Source of the DNA: Branchiostoma floridae
Taxonomy: Eukaryota; Chordata; Leptocardii; Amphioxiformes; Branchiostomatidae
Assembly: GCF_000003815.2 (NCBI RefSeq)
Contig: NC_049989.1
Span: 11,637,704 to 11,701,703, forward strand
DNA length: 64,000 nucleotides
Direction: 5' to 3'
Positions 37,501 through 52,100 of this stretch are shown one piece after another (the first letter of the stretch is position 1; each line of letters begins with the position of its first letter). Both the position numbers and the translations under genes were made by a program. The notes under the pieces are model-generated. The model had not been told where the DNA came from. It did no database searches and saw nothing but the letters and a program-made list of their open reading frames with translations.

Positions 37501-40500
37501 ATATTCTTTACTCTAAATTATCTACCCCTAGCCAGCATATTAGATGGGGCTCGAGGACTTTGGCCCATCTCTAGAAATTGTGCGATGATCAAATAAAGAA
37601 TAAGTCATTTTACTTTGTGGACCGTATATATAGACAATGAACAGATTATACCGGCAGGCGTTTACATGTTTTGCGGCTCATCGGCCTAAGAAACAGAGGC
37701 ATATAGTGTTGTTTACATGAGGAAAACTCCAGTAGAAGTAGGATACTCCATCAAATAGGTTGGACCATTGTTTGAGTATTGCCCATTCACAAGTTTTCAG
37801 ACAATCAGGTCCAGGTTCAGGTCTGGACCTGGACCTGGTCTTCTAGACCTGGACCGTACCTGTACCTGAATTTTCTCTACCGATACCCACCCCTATATAA
37901 CTGTGAGCATAATACATGTACATGTTGTATGCACTGCACTTATTGTGACACATGCACTACAAAACAGATTGTGAAGAGCATGAAAGCACAGTTCAGGGGC
38001 AATAAATCAGGCCACTTGTTGGGCGCCCCATCCGTATTAGCATGTCCCGATACTGTCATGGTTGATAATGTCTATAATCACCTGGTGGTTATTAGAGCAC
38101 ATCTTGCAGCAGAGCATCTGCTCTTTTGACACTGAACCACAGTACAAGCCGGAAACTTGAATTGTCCATTAACGGGCAAAAGCTAGGGACTGTGCAGGTT
38201 GAAGTCAGTAAGTGCCTACACACAAAAACCAGTAAGGAATTGTAAAATATTACATGCAATACAATATCAATATCCTACTACAGTCTGTAAAGCATGAAGA
38301 CTGTATTTTTTAAAAATCAATATTATCAATATTACACAGACTTGAACTGTGAGGACATAATCAAGGACTTTTGGCAAAATGTAAACTTTTATGATTTTGA
38401 ATATTGTTATAAATAAGGCTGTATTTCTGTGAATTGGTATGAAAAATGCCTTAAAGTTTGTATAGGGAAAATTTTTATGTACATTAAGCAGTAAGTTTAA
38501 AGAAAAGGGCTTACAGTTTATCAATCAGATAGATTTCCATATTCTCAGTATCACTTCATAGTAGACAGTAAGCAAGATAAAAACCAAGGAACTAGATTTT
38601 TGGAAAATCCATCCACTTGTTTGATTAACTCCTATCTATAGTAAGTGCTTATCTTAGATTACCTGGAAGTGTAACCTTCATAGATGTATGTACTGAGTGG
38701 TGTGGCTATTTAAATGCTATTAAACTTGTCACATTGGCCAATCATGAAAAGTTTAGTACATTTTCCTTGCATGGTAAATACATGTATAAAGGACCTGGTA
38801 TAAGAAATGTTGTAGAATTCTTAGTGAGTCATTCTCGATACCTTTTGTTCGTCCAAAATCACTGTTTACATTGATGGTAACAGCATGCTGATTTCATGTG
38901 GCCTAATTGAAATAAACCGTCCTTAGCTGTACATGCACGCTGACCCAAATATCACCCAGTATGTTCCGCTAACGTGATTAAGGCAGCAGCTAATGTGAGC
39001 GATCAGATTGCTGTTGAGTTGCCGTATTGGTTAAAGTCGTTAAAGTCGTTAAAGGGATTCTGGGGGTTGTAGTATTGGTAATTGTGATCGCCGTGTATTG
39101 GAAAAGGCTTAGAGGGAGCAGTGTATCGAATAGCCTTATAGCTCCTAATGCAGATTTGTAGTTTCTGGGTCGTCGTAATGAAATAACATCGCGAGGGAGA
39201 CGCTTGAGAATTTCACGGCATGTCCGCTCTTTATTCACACGGTGTTACAGGGGTGGTTTGAGCCATAATCGTTTGCATATATTACAGGCTTGGGACAATT
39301 AGGATGTGATATATGTGACTCTAGGGCAGTGGTACACGAACCTACATGTAATTTGGTTGCAACACAATTATTCAAAGGAAGGAAATCTTAGGCCATTAAA
39401 ACCATTTACTAAAAGCAATTTTTTGGTCACATGTCATTGGTTACTTGGCATTCGTCTTGTGGTTAAAACAGTTGACTTGGAATCTATTTAGCTTTCATGC
39501 ATTAATCCCTAGCACTTATAGTCCTCAATGATATGCCCTTGGGAAAGTTACTTTACACCTAATTCTTCACTTGACTCACGTGAAAAAAACTCCCTAGCTT
39601 TGGACGTACTCTCGAATGGGACATAAAGCTGGGAGCTCCGCCAGTGTTTGAGGAGAACCACACCTGAAGTATGCTAAAGATCCCACCGCACCTATCAAAA
39701 AAAGTAGGAGTCCTTCCAGGTTTGGGTGGATCAAATCTAGTAAGCAGTCCAGTCTTATGCAGCTTGTTTTACTGTACAGTTACAGTACAAAACTGACGTG
39801 TTATGCCTTACGGCTTTTACCGGCTATAACAACTGTTCTGTTTAACTTAATTACATTCAGATTTGGAAAAATGCAATGATTGATAAGCAATTATCAAAAT
39901 ACATTTACCTGAAGTTAAGGGATATCTATGTTACAGATTATTGTGCACACTTAAAACTCTATTTCAGTCAGTTGTCTTATAACTTATGATATATATTGGT
40001 TAGGGAAAATTGCCTGCATACAAAATTCAGCAAGAGTCAAGATGAGATAAGGAGAACACTAATGTCTTGAATCTTATTATGAAACTTGATGTGACAAGAT
40101 ACAAACTTTTCCCTAGGCCTCTGACTCTGTAATGTTATGTTTCCTCTTTGGCACACAGAACCAGGAATTTAGAATAGTAAGGCTTGTGATAGATTCATGC
40201 CCCAGGTGTGACATGCCATCAAAGCCACTGTGATAATGACGGATATCCTATCATGTTGCAAAACGGGTCACACCGACAAAGTTACTGTTGTAGGCACCTT
40301 TATGTGTGTCAACCCAGTGAACTGGGAAATCAATGTCAAAGTGACTGACTCTACTGCCACTGTAAGGTAATACTATCAATAATACAGTTATTTTTGCCCC
40401 AAAACAAAAAAGAAAAACATAATTAACTGTCTAGGTCACCCTAATCCATGTGGTAACCTAGATTCGTTGTTGTAAATTAAAACGTATGGGTATTTAGAGA

Positions 40501-43160
40501 TTTCAGGTCAACGACGTGGAATTCAAGTGTCACCATTTAAAAAATATTGCAATGTGAAACAACCTTCCATCAACATAATGATCCCCAAATACCCTATTTT
40601 TAGATACAACAGAATATAGGTTACCATAAAGGGGAACGAACGTTACAGGTTGATGTAAGATTTTATTCCGATCAGTAGTTTTGTCTTGTGGTGTTTTAAA
40701 TTCATGATTGAAACAACTCTGTGCTACAGGAGACATCTTTATGATGTCATAAACTCCTGCATGCATACATTAGTGCAGGGAATCACTCTAGATCTTCTGG
40801 TCAGAAGTCATCATCATTACCGTTGGTAATTGGCTATTATAATTACCTGATTCCATTAAAGATGCCTCTAATTGCATACCCTTGTATTTCCATTAGTTNN
40901 NNNNNNNNNNNNNNNNNNNNNNNNNNNNNNNNNNNNNNNNNNNNNNNNNNNNNNNNNNNNNNNNNNNNNNNNNNNNNNNNNNNNNNNNNNNNNNNNNNAT
41001 TTGTTCTTTGATTATGTGATAATTATTCATTGTTCCTCTGATATCGTTTGATGTGTGGTAACTGTGTATCGAATGAGCTTTTCACAGTTCTTTTAATAGG
41101 CAGTAAAGAAAATATATTATGTTTGCCTAGAGTACTTAATTCAGTTACATCTATAATAGGTGTATGCACTCAGTGTAATGTACTTAGTGAATACTAAAAC
41201 TAAAAGTTAATGTGTGTAATATAACGTTACTATGTAATCAACAATTAATCACTCACATATTATGAGATACATATTATATTACGATTCATTTTCCAACACA
41301 TACATGCCTTTCTGATAAAGAACTTAGTATTAAAAAAAGACACACAGTAGTGACTGATATTTGAATTTGTGAGAAGCTTGTTTTTCAATTATTATCCAGC
41401 AGTTTCTTGGAATGTGGAGTTTGGATCAAGTCTGTTACACTTCAGCATGCAGGAATCTTTATTTCAAGGTGTGTTTGGGTCAAGATTTAATATGAGGGCT
41501 GTCTGTAGCTTTGTTATTATTTTTAGTCCCACTCTTTGGCTTTGAAGTCGTCATCTTATGATTTTCATTCTTCATTCTGTCATTCTAAACTTTCAAATAC
41601 ATTTTTCCTCAGTTTCATGTCATGAAGGTTGTTTTTTTTAGATGGACAGGGTAAAAGTTTGGTCCATCCTACCAGGCAAATTTCCATTCTGGTAAAGAGG
41701 GACAGGTCCTGGGGATTAAGTGGGGTTCAAGCGCTGCCAAACTTACCATGCCATATGGGTCAGTCCCTTTTGGCGTATTGGTTTAATAGTTTGTTGGGTT
41801 TGTGATCTGCATGGTGGCCCAGCTTTGGCGGGGGTTCAAAGCCCGGAGACTGTTTCTACTGGCCTCTTACATAGCCCTGATCAAGAAATTCTCCTGTATC
41901 AATAATGCAAACTGGGGCAATTTAGCCGAGGTGTCAACAGTCAGGGGAGTGCCGATTGAGATAATGTGGTGTGTTCTCCAGGGAGATGTCCCGTAATAGT
42001 GACATTCACAGATAGGGCGGGACTGGATGGCCTACTTTTGCACTTGAAATACCTCAGCCAGAAAGTTGAAAATTTTTAGGTAACATTATGTACCAAATCT
42101 GCAGGAAAATTGCATCTTTTGTCTGTTGAAAAAAGCACTGCTCTTTTAAGAAAAAAGAAAACATGCTACGAGGGTGAGTCAGAAAGTAATGCAAGTGGTT
42201 TAATAACAGACTCGTTTTTATATCAATTGAGTTGAAATTTGGCACAAAAGTAGCGATATATGTCCTCTTGAGATCAAATGTTTTAAATTTGGTCTTTATT
42301 ATTTTATGAGCAACTGAGTTGATTTTAAGATGAACACACCCTTAGTACCTTGTCAGACTAGCGATTCCTCTAAATCTGACCCACTAAAAATCACTGCAGG
42401 AAGTTGAAATTACCCATGCATGATACCAAATGTCTCTATAGATTGCGTGCCAATTTTCATCTCTAAACTCGTAATGGTTCTTTATTTACAGCTGCTAGGA
42501 TGCAGTAAGTTGTGTTATAGAGCTGTTGGATTTATACACGAATTCGTGAGTTGTTGGTTAAAAGACTACTTTTCCATTAACCAAAAGAAACGAAACTTTA
42601 CACAGTTATTAACTGTTTAAAGGCCAAAAAGTGTGCTAAGTTTCATTCCTCTTTGTTAATGGAAAAGAAGGCTACAGAAAGTTTTAATAATAACACCGCA
42701 GATCTCATGACCCTGAAGACCGCGTATACCTCACTCTACACCAGCAACGAAAAAAGAAAAACTGCTTGGATTTCAGAGTTGAAATTAAGCGTGTGGCTTA
42801 TAGAGAAATGCAGCTTATTACATGTGCAGGCTTAGTCTCCTACAATAGCAAACATTGGTTTAGGGATATTCTTAATTGTACGTTAATTGGACCTCTCTTT
42901 TCTTCTGACGGGATACCAAGGGTGTGGTCACCTTGAAAGCAGCTCAGTCACTCATAAAATAATGAGCAACAAATTTAGATGTTTCAATCTCAAGAGAAGA
43001 TATGTCTTAACCTTTGTGCCAAATTTCAACTCATTCGATCAAAGAACGACTCTGTTATGAAACCACTTGCATTACTTTCTGACTCACCCTCGTACTAAAG
43101 GTACTTTTGTGGTGGACTTTCTAGTGGTAAGGGGGAAAAGAGGCTTTTGCAGCATTTTTG

Positions 43161-43193
<33 letters not shown>

Positions 43194-46100
43194 TTTAGTA
43201 AAATATAAATAAGAAAGTATGATAAAAAAGTCAAATTTGTCTCAATTTTAAACTTTAGAACTAACAATTAGACAAAAGTGCAGAACAAATCATAGTTATA
43301 ATTATAGAGCAGTGACAGTTGATAATGCCAGCTCTGCCAGTGCATTCATCTATATATAGCAATGTAGCTGAGTCACTTAACTAGTAAGGTGAGAGGCCGT
43401 GTACAATTATAAATTTAGATTTGCGGGGATTTAATTTCACAGTAGTGGAAAAAAGAACTTTATGCGGTGGTTTTAAGTTTGCGATAGCACCATTCACTGT
43501 AGTCAGTCTTACTGTCATGGAAAAACGTTCGCGGTGGTTTTGAATTCGAGGTGAAGTGGCGAAAACCGTGAACATAAAACCACTGCGAACAGTTCTGCAT
43601 TGAAGGTATCTTGGTTTCCTATTGGCTGCCTGTACGTACTGTATTCCTCCAATTATAAACATTTAAAACCACTGCAGTAACCCCTCCATATTCTCCCTAC
43701 TGTGAATTTCAAATCAAATCCCCACAAACTTCAATCTGTGAACAGTTGCCTAGGGAGAACCCTAATGATAAATGAAATCCTGTCAAAATGTCTTACTCTC
43801 TTTTTCCAAGAATATTCAGCATATATAATATGATTGATTCAATGTCATCCTTGGAGTCTTCAGAATCTCATTATGTATGAAAGTAATATCCACAAACTGT
43901 CAGGTAGAGCTCTTAAGGATGCTCAATCTTTTTAATTTGGCCTTGACATCATTCTTAAGACACCATCTGCAGGTGCACCTGAGTTAAGCTTTGGGATTTG
44001 TGTTGCTACCTCAGATATTATGATAAAAGATAGCAAGGGGATTTTCTTGTTAGTGAAGGGGGCTCAAAATTCCCACCTGACAGGTGTATCAAAAATTTGT
44101 AGCAAAGAATTTATGGTTGCAAGGAAAGATAAGAATCATTTACTTACTTGACATGAGCACTTAATTTTCAATTTAAGGTAGCTGCCATGAGTCATCTTAA
44201 ATATTCAAGACTGAATGACTCGTTCAAGATTCCTTTTGTAGTGTGCTTTAAGAGCTCAAGATGAGATGATAAGTTGAGCATCACTAAGATCCTAAACATT
44301 GATTCACTGTTTTCTTGTTATTATTAATAAGTACTTTAATCCCACGAGTTATTCTAAGCCATACAGGACAGCATGTCGTTTGTATCACTTTTGGATGCCA
44401 TTTTTCAATTCGCAGGTAAAATTCTGGACAAAATTGCATGATATCAAGCCCTGTAAGTGGACGTATCCATTAATTCATGAGAAACTCTACCGGGTAAATG
44501 TTAGTTTGATCAAGTTCCATTACCAACACGATTCTTCACTGTCACTTAGCGGTATCGACAGAAATATTGGAATCACCAATCAATTGGTACGTTCCTGGCT
44601 ACATCAGCTGTCATGATGGAAGAGTATTCTGTACTGTCCTGACACGGATCTATACTGATTTTAGCGTGATTTATAGTTCTACATGCTCAATATAATGCAT
44701 CACTGACAAAGTTTGTGTTTCTTAAAAAATACCCCCTTGGGTGAAAATTTTGAGATCCCTGTTTGTACGGCTGTGTAAAATTGATGCCCCGGAGGTTATT
44801 TTTACTAGTCATACCGGTATGCCTAAAAAAAGCCGCTGTGTCTCATTGGTCAGTGGCATCATGTGGCATAACGATAGGGTGTTCGGCTCAAAACCCAGCT
44901 GAAGAGCTGAATATGTGTCAGAAATGTTAATCAGACGTAAGACATTTGTCTTTAGACTTATGAGAGACATTTTCAGAACAATAAGAAAAGACAAGTAGCA
45001 AGACCTCCGAAAGCCAAAAAAAGACAAAATATGATTTGAGAATGCCTTCAAGTTAGAAGTTGCTCAAAAAAAAAATGATATTGTAACTTTCAGCTTTCTA
45101 TGGCATTTCCTGCTCTACAAGTGAGAACTATAGGTTTGAATCTGCTGACATGCCCTGACATGGTACCTTTGGCACAGACACTTTGTGAGCTTCAGTTATA
45201 TATATATAAGGGACGTCCCACAGATAGAACAATTTGAATGGAGCTCCTGTGTTTGAGGAGAGTCACACTTGGAGCATGTAAAAGAACCCGCCACACTTTT
45301 CAAAAAGAGTAGTGGTCTCAGTTCCCAGTGTGAGTGAATCTAAAAAGTTGATCTGGATATTGTGCAGCTGACATTATACATTGTACACTTCAGCACAAAG
45401 CTGGTATGCTATAACTTTAAATTGCAATTTGAAGCTACCGTATGTGGACTTGATACTCTTAAATACCCATTCTTAAAAAAACAGTGGAAAGGTTAACTAG
45501 CGTTATACACCGACAGAAAAAAATCTGAATGTTTTTAGGATATTTTCATCAATGGGCATTGGAGGAAAAGATTTGCAGCTTACTAGATACCAGTAGCTGT
45601 CACACACATTAATTTGTATGCTGGAGAAGGACATATAAGAAAGTCTTTATTGAGAAGAAGATCTTCCAAACTTTTGAGTTATTACGCTGACTGTCAGCTC
45701 CTCGGGGAGACGGCGTATACCGGCATGGAATTTTTGATTGATGGCGAAATCTTTTAGGAAGCGGGATTGGAAGATTGGGGGAAGAGTTGTTACGGTTGAT
45801 GGATTGTGTATGCACCCTTACATGAAACTTCCATTAGAACAAAGATGGAACCCCCATAGATACTAAAACGACTGAAATACAGCAACAATAAAATGGCTGC
45901 TAAGAGATAATGGTTTGACTTATACAGTTATATTTGTGCGGCTTAAAATTTGATTTCTTTCATTAATGTATGTTGTACTTTATTCCCATTATAACAACAA
46001 ATATGAACTCCCCATAGATACTAAAATGAATGAAATATTGCAACAATATCTAAAATTCTATTGCTGTCTATTATTGACTGTGTATGATTTGCAGCCACTG

Positions 46101-49100
46101 TAACAGTTATATTTGGCCTAAATTTGATCTTTTTTTGTCAATGCAATGTAGTAATTCATTCCCATCATTTTAACAAAATAAACTCCCCATAGATCAGACT
46201 AATGTATTAAGAAATATACATGCAACTTTCAAGGGCAATCAACAGTGATATCATGGAGGCATTGTTGTTAGTCAACTGTTGTAATACTAATTGCAGTTTT
46301 CATGGAGTTGTGAGATATTGTAAGAGCTGTATATCATGTTTTTGTTGCATCTGGAATTCGAAGATTCTGAACAGATTTTGCTGCAAAACTCAGAGCTCCA
46401 CAAACCCATACCTTCGCCAAATGATTTTAGTATACAACTGGTATATCAATTGTATTTGTCCTTAGTTATGCAAATAAGCTCATTTGCGTAATATTTTGCA
46501 TAAGTAGTATTATTTGATCCTCCATTATGCATAAATTATACCAGTTGATCCTCCACCAAAGTAACATACACTGTGTTCAGAAAGAAGGCTTAAATCTCAT
46601 TTTCTGATAATTTATGCAGATGGAGTCGTCATCAATGTTCAATGATGTCCACCTGTACATAACTTCCTAATGCCACAAGTAAAAAATTCCAATCATTTAC
46701 CGTAGATGGAATATAGCATTTTCCCACTAATTATGCAAATTAGGTCTTTATTTGGTAATGAAATACTGTTGATCAATTTTCATGCCAATCATGGTGCTTT
46801 TTTTTTTTACTTAACTACATAAACCTGACTTAAAAGTCCGGGAAATCTATGGTAAATTTACATGTACATGTAATAAGGGTTTCAGGTAGACAAGTGACAA
46901 AAGTGAGACAGATAACATCCACTATCTTGTCAGTATCACTGACAAGAGATAGTGGATGTTATCAGTATTTGTTTTCACAAAATGCGCATGTGCTACCTTG
47001 ACATTCAAAGAATCTCAATATGATAGTACTGCATATTTTGTTCAATTGAACTGTTGGGAGCATTAATGTAAAATGCCTTTCAACTTGCCTAACAGCTTTA
47101 ACACAAACGAGTGCCAGTATTGCATAGCCGCCTGCGGACTCGAATGCCTCACAAAATGAAGTATTCAACTCTGCACGCTCTATGATAGCCCCACTGCTGT
47201 ACAGTATAGAGTTACATTGTGTTTCTTTTATTAACCTTGTCAAGATGATGTGCAGTGTTTTTAGGAACCCTCCCATTTGGATTCCCTAAATTGCCACTTT
47301 GAGAGTTTTGATGGTTGTGATGCATTCAGTGACTCAGCATGTGTTTCAACGTATCGCTCTTCCGTATTGCACTGGGAATGCGGCAAATGTATGTAGTGAG
47401 CTAGTGATTTTAAGTTAATGTCCTCAGTGGTTATATCTATACAACAGCTGAGATGAAAGCTGTAGAAAGTATGTCAGAAAGTCAAGAAGCTTTATAAAGG
47501 CTACGTATTTACAAGGGCTGAGTAGTTTGAAGTCGGGCCATTTTGGTTTGAATATATGGATGACATTCCGTGCTCATCAATTTTTGGCCGTTTCTTTAAA
47601 AATAAGGTTTGTACCATACTGTAAGTCATACAATTCAGCTGTAATATGAGCACATTATATGCCGTAAGTTGAAAAAAAAGCCCCAAACAGATACTTCATG
47701 TAATGTAATAGAAATTGCCAAAAGTTCATGCTAATGTCACAGAAGACGATATGAAACAAAAATAAAGAATCTATATTGTTCGATCAGTATCCCAATATCC
47801 ATACTATGTGTGTACAGTCATTTCTAACCTTCCTGACCACTTAAATTTCATACTGAAGACAACTTTGATAATAATGGCCAAACATAATTATTATTTAATT
47901 ACAGCCTCGCATCAGATTGTGGTCCCCAAAGGAATCGCCATCCATGCAATCAAATCAACATAGTTACATACATTGTAGCCTTATTTGATTACTTTACACC
48001 AGTAATTACAGTAGCTGATAATCAGTCAGCATCTTTTGTTCTAACTTGTATTTCATCACTGCCAACACATGTGTTGGACAATTGTGCACACTGTCAGGAT
48101 TAGTTGAATTCAGCTTGGATTCTTCCCTCACTGTGACTACTTTCTATGGTATCATTAACCCTCTCAACACGAGAAGCCATGATCATGGCTTTCCCGTAGG
48201 ACACGAGAAGCCACGATCATGGCTTCAGGTTTAATTCCAGCAGGAAATTCAAACTGACTTCTGTGAAATGGAAACTATTATGGACAGAGCTTAATTGGGC
48301 TAATACAGTTGTCTGTTCATGATGCATGTAGAATGTAATAGACAGAAGAATTTTTAAGTTCGTCTACACACATTTCAAGAAGAGATATATAGATATAGTT
48401 AGTCATATCATAGTTTTCCTGTCATTCTCACTGTATACAACTTGCAATGAATATGCCATAAACTTCAATATTGTCATTGTCATAACTGTTACAATCATAA
48501 CTATAGTAATTGATGTTGTTCTCTTGGCAAAGGCACTTAACATGAAATTCGAGACATGAATCAGGTGAAAATGACTACAACAGTATTTGTAGTTTTGGCT
48601 AGCTAAAGGACTTATAGGAGGTTATTGAAAAAAAGACAGGGATGAGATTTGCTATTAAAATACATCATGCTGGGCCCTTAAGACACAGCAAAGTAAGTAA
48701 AGGAACTGCACAATGTTATAGCATGAGGTGGTAGACTGGTCATAAGGAGGTCCTTGGGTTTTCTGAGTGGTTCTGAGCCCAGTTTTAGACATTTAGATAT
48801 GTTTGAATGTTCTGCTTAGGAGTCAACAAGTTTTATTCATGGTCCTTCCCTAGGAAGTAAAATTTCTTGGCTCTTCCCCTCGCTTGATACTGTACAGTCC
48901 TTAATATAATTATAAAATTCCCTGCTCCTACAGCCCTATATGAGACTTCAACCTTAAAAGCTTTTAGCACTGTCAGTAAAATGCTACTATAGCAGTAGCA
49001 GTAATCTCATTTCTCCTAATGCCATCGATATGTGCGATTCTTCATTTTATTATAGTCCTTGCAATTACGTAACACTCATTCGCCAGAGAAAGTCTGGATC

Positions 49101-52100
49101 CATTTCTGCAATTGAAAATGTTACGACACAGTATGCAGAAGCTAATTGCGAAGGCCAGGTATAACTGGTGACCCAGCCCCGACCCTAGATGGTGATTTAA
49201 AATGGACCATCCGTAGGGAAAAATAAAGGGCGTTATGTTTCCCATCTAGAAGGTCAGACTTGACTGACATATCCATCGTTATCAATGATGCATACTCCTT
49301 TGACCTGGCCTTGAACTACATGTATGTGTAGGTTTAAACAAAAAAGATAGTCATTATTATTCTGGACTGTACTTGAGAGAAATGTCTTTCTCAATTACCT
49401 TATATGCTCCTTATTTTTCATATATAAGGCCACACCAATTTAATTTCTTGGTTCACGGATTTTTTCATGAAAAATATGGAGCGAGAGGGCGAAATAAAAA
49501 TAAAAATAAAAATTGTAAAATGGTTGGGGTAAAGGTAAGGGCCAATCCAAAACATATAGGATAAAAAGTTTTCAGCTTGAAAAAGTACAAAAACACTATT
49601 ACTGTACAGTAACAGCACCTGTACCCACACTTTAAGGAGCTTATAATATAAAGGCCAATTTGCTACACCAGAAAGTTGGTGAATTGTTTCATTAATGGTG
49701 AAAATTTGCTGAGTGGTAATTTGTTATTTTTTTATTTTTTTCCAAAAAATAGGAGCGAGCGAATCCGTGAACCAAGAAATTAAATTGGTGTGGCCTAAGT
49801 AGCACATTATTCAAACTCCTTGATACACATGTATGCATGCAGTTGGATTTAATATTTAAAACTCAACTTTTCAGGAAGTATCTTTGACATCTGTCTATAA
49901 AGTTTAAGTTTCTTTAGCTTTCTAATTGGTATAGTCAGTGGCAACAAAGATGGTGCACTTAAGCTTAATATGCATAATAAGATAAAAAAAATCTGTGCCG
50001 TGTTAGGGCGCGTTCCATGTTAGGGCACCCCCAGTGACAAGTGATAAGACACTTACACAGATCAACAGGCAGCATGGCAGACTGGAAGATTCAACAATTG
50101 TAAGGAAAAGCAAACACATGATATTGTATATATATTACAGATAATATACAGTCATGACTACTTTTTGTATAAATATTAATCATTGTTAATCACTAAAAAT
50201 TATGCACAACAATTATGCTACAAGTAGATAAGCTAAGTGTGTATAATAATTTATCATAACAATAAGATTTTTGATTTCAGGTGGACCTGAACAAGAACCA
50301 GCCACTGGTGCTGTTTGAACCAGTCAGGAACTGGATGTGTGGCTACAAGGGCGTGGCCTCGTACTCTGTAGTGATGGACATCCCCACTAGTGGCTGGGAC
50401 TGGATAGGGTTGTACAAGGTTGGTAATCTCTTGTCATAATGTTTTTTTTTTTTTTTAATTTCTTAAAATCTAAAAATTAAAGTAGTTAGTGTGTAATCCT
50501 CAATTTGATCACGTCTTCCCAGTGAACTAGCCAGCCTGAAATTTTTTTTGGTCCCCTGGATTTTGAATGGAAATTCTGTCGAGCGCGGAAGGACTGCAAT
50601 GATCCTAGGGTTTCTGCGAAAATTTTGAAATTTAGACCCTGTGAAAAAAATAATTCCTAGATTTTGAGGTGCAAAGGTATAGTAGACTCAGCTTGATTCA
50701 ATGGTTTCTGTGGTAAAGTTCTGGAGATCTTAGCAAAGTTTCTTTTTTTTTAATATCATTTATACAGTCATGCCGATTTTTGTCTGTCACACTGTCTAGG
50801 ACAGAATGGGCAAAATGTTTGTCCGTCCCTAGCTGCTGCAAAATTCTGTCAAAGGACGGAAGGACGGATGCTGACTAGAACCCTGCGTCATTGTAATTAG
50901 AGAATCTATTAAGAAATTAGGTAGCAGACACCTTTTTTTAGTTTTTCCAAAAATATTCTTTAAAATCTAATGAAACTTTTTTATTATCAGTAAATAAAAT
51001 TTTGATTCTACCTACCTTCTTTTAGGTGGGTTTCTGCCACCCTAAGGACTACCGTACCTACGTGTGGGCGGATTCGGCAGGCTTTGGCAAGGGCAAGAGA
51101 GGCTGCATGGTGTTGTTCGAGCCTCCCTACATGCCTGACGAGCCGGGCTATTACCTGCTCTGCTACTGGAGCACACACTTTGACTGCATCATCGGTGTCA
51201 GTGAGCCATTTCAGGTTTGTATCTCTTTTTTGTCTCTGCGTACAAGGAATGATCAATAACAATAAGTTGTTGGCCTCACCCGAAAAAAATGTGCAGCAGG
51301 AAAAAACAACATCACCTGTAACAGTAGGTAAGAGTGAAGGAAAAAAACTGAACAACTGAGCTGTGACCTGATTTGTCTGGGTCAACTTGCTCTCTGCTGA
51401 AAGTCAGATACCACCTCTTTCTACTTGAAATACGAAGGGAATCCGGAATCCTTATCAAAAGTTCTTCAAAGAATTTATGGCATGGGGAACTTGACCCACA
51501 TATGTCTGATTAAAGTTCAGCCTTGTTTCTCACACCACTTACTTACTGATTTTTAAAAAGACGTTGCCTGGAAAGTAACGTTAATGACTGGAATGATTTG
51601 AAATTACATATATTTGAATACGGTGTCAATAGAGTGGCAGGAAGTGAGTGGTGTGAGGATGATGTCACTGCAAAGGTCAGACAAGAAGTAGATGTGTGGT
51701 GGTACATTCTACTCTCCAAGCAGAGGTTGAGGGGGGAAAATCATGACCTTTTGTTTGTATGCCCTTTTTTCTTTAAGCAAACTTCACCAACCTATGCTCC
51801 TATAAGTAGGTTTTGCTGACAGAAAAAAATAGCATGATAATCTTTTATGAAAAGGTCACAATTTTCCCTGTCAACCTCTGCTTGGAGAGTAGTACATTCT
51901 TGAATTTGCTTGAGGTGTGGGTCTCCTCAAACAGGAGACCTCTTGCTTGACGCCCCTTATCTAAGAAGACGTTCGTAATCAAAGCTATGGGTACTCATTT
52001 TCATTTTAGTACTAAAGGAATGACGATGTTAAGTGCCATTCCCAAGGGAAAAACACTGGAAACTTTGGATTTGAACCTTTAGATTTTGTAGTCAACAGAA

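Larger units (their letters stand above)
35021..50280. other. intron 9 of the 5-phosphatase gene (15.3 kb)
   Basis: The largest intron. It holds the minisatellite, several MITEs, SINE-like pieces, one gap and simple repeats, listed separately. Open frames up to about 115 codons exist on both strands but none resembles a known protein or shows splice context. Confidence 0.75.

Noticed and set aside
37779-38129. 116-codon plus-strand frame
   Set aside because: It begins inside the GGTCCAGG palindromic repeat and has no family resemblance or splice context.
38990-39238. 82-codon minus-strand frame in intron 9
   Set aside because: The C-terminal half is a Thr-rich translation of a short local repeat (AAAGTCGTTAAAGTCGTT), and the N-terminal half matches nothing I know.
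41757-41850. A functional tRNA gene
   Set aside because: A and B box words are present, but the acceptor stem does not pair and the T stem is only partly paired.
44299-44616. 105-codon plus-strand frame in intron 9
   Set aside because: AT-rich composition, no recognisable motif and no supporting splice sites; consistent with chance.
51008-51385. 125-codon minus-strand frame opposite exon 11
   Set aside because: It is the shadow of the SKICH-coding exon, whose plus-strand frame has splice sites and family motifs.
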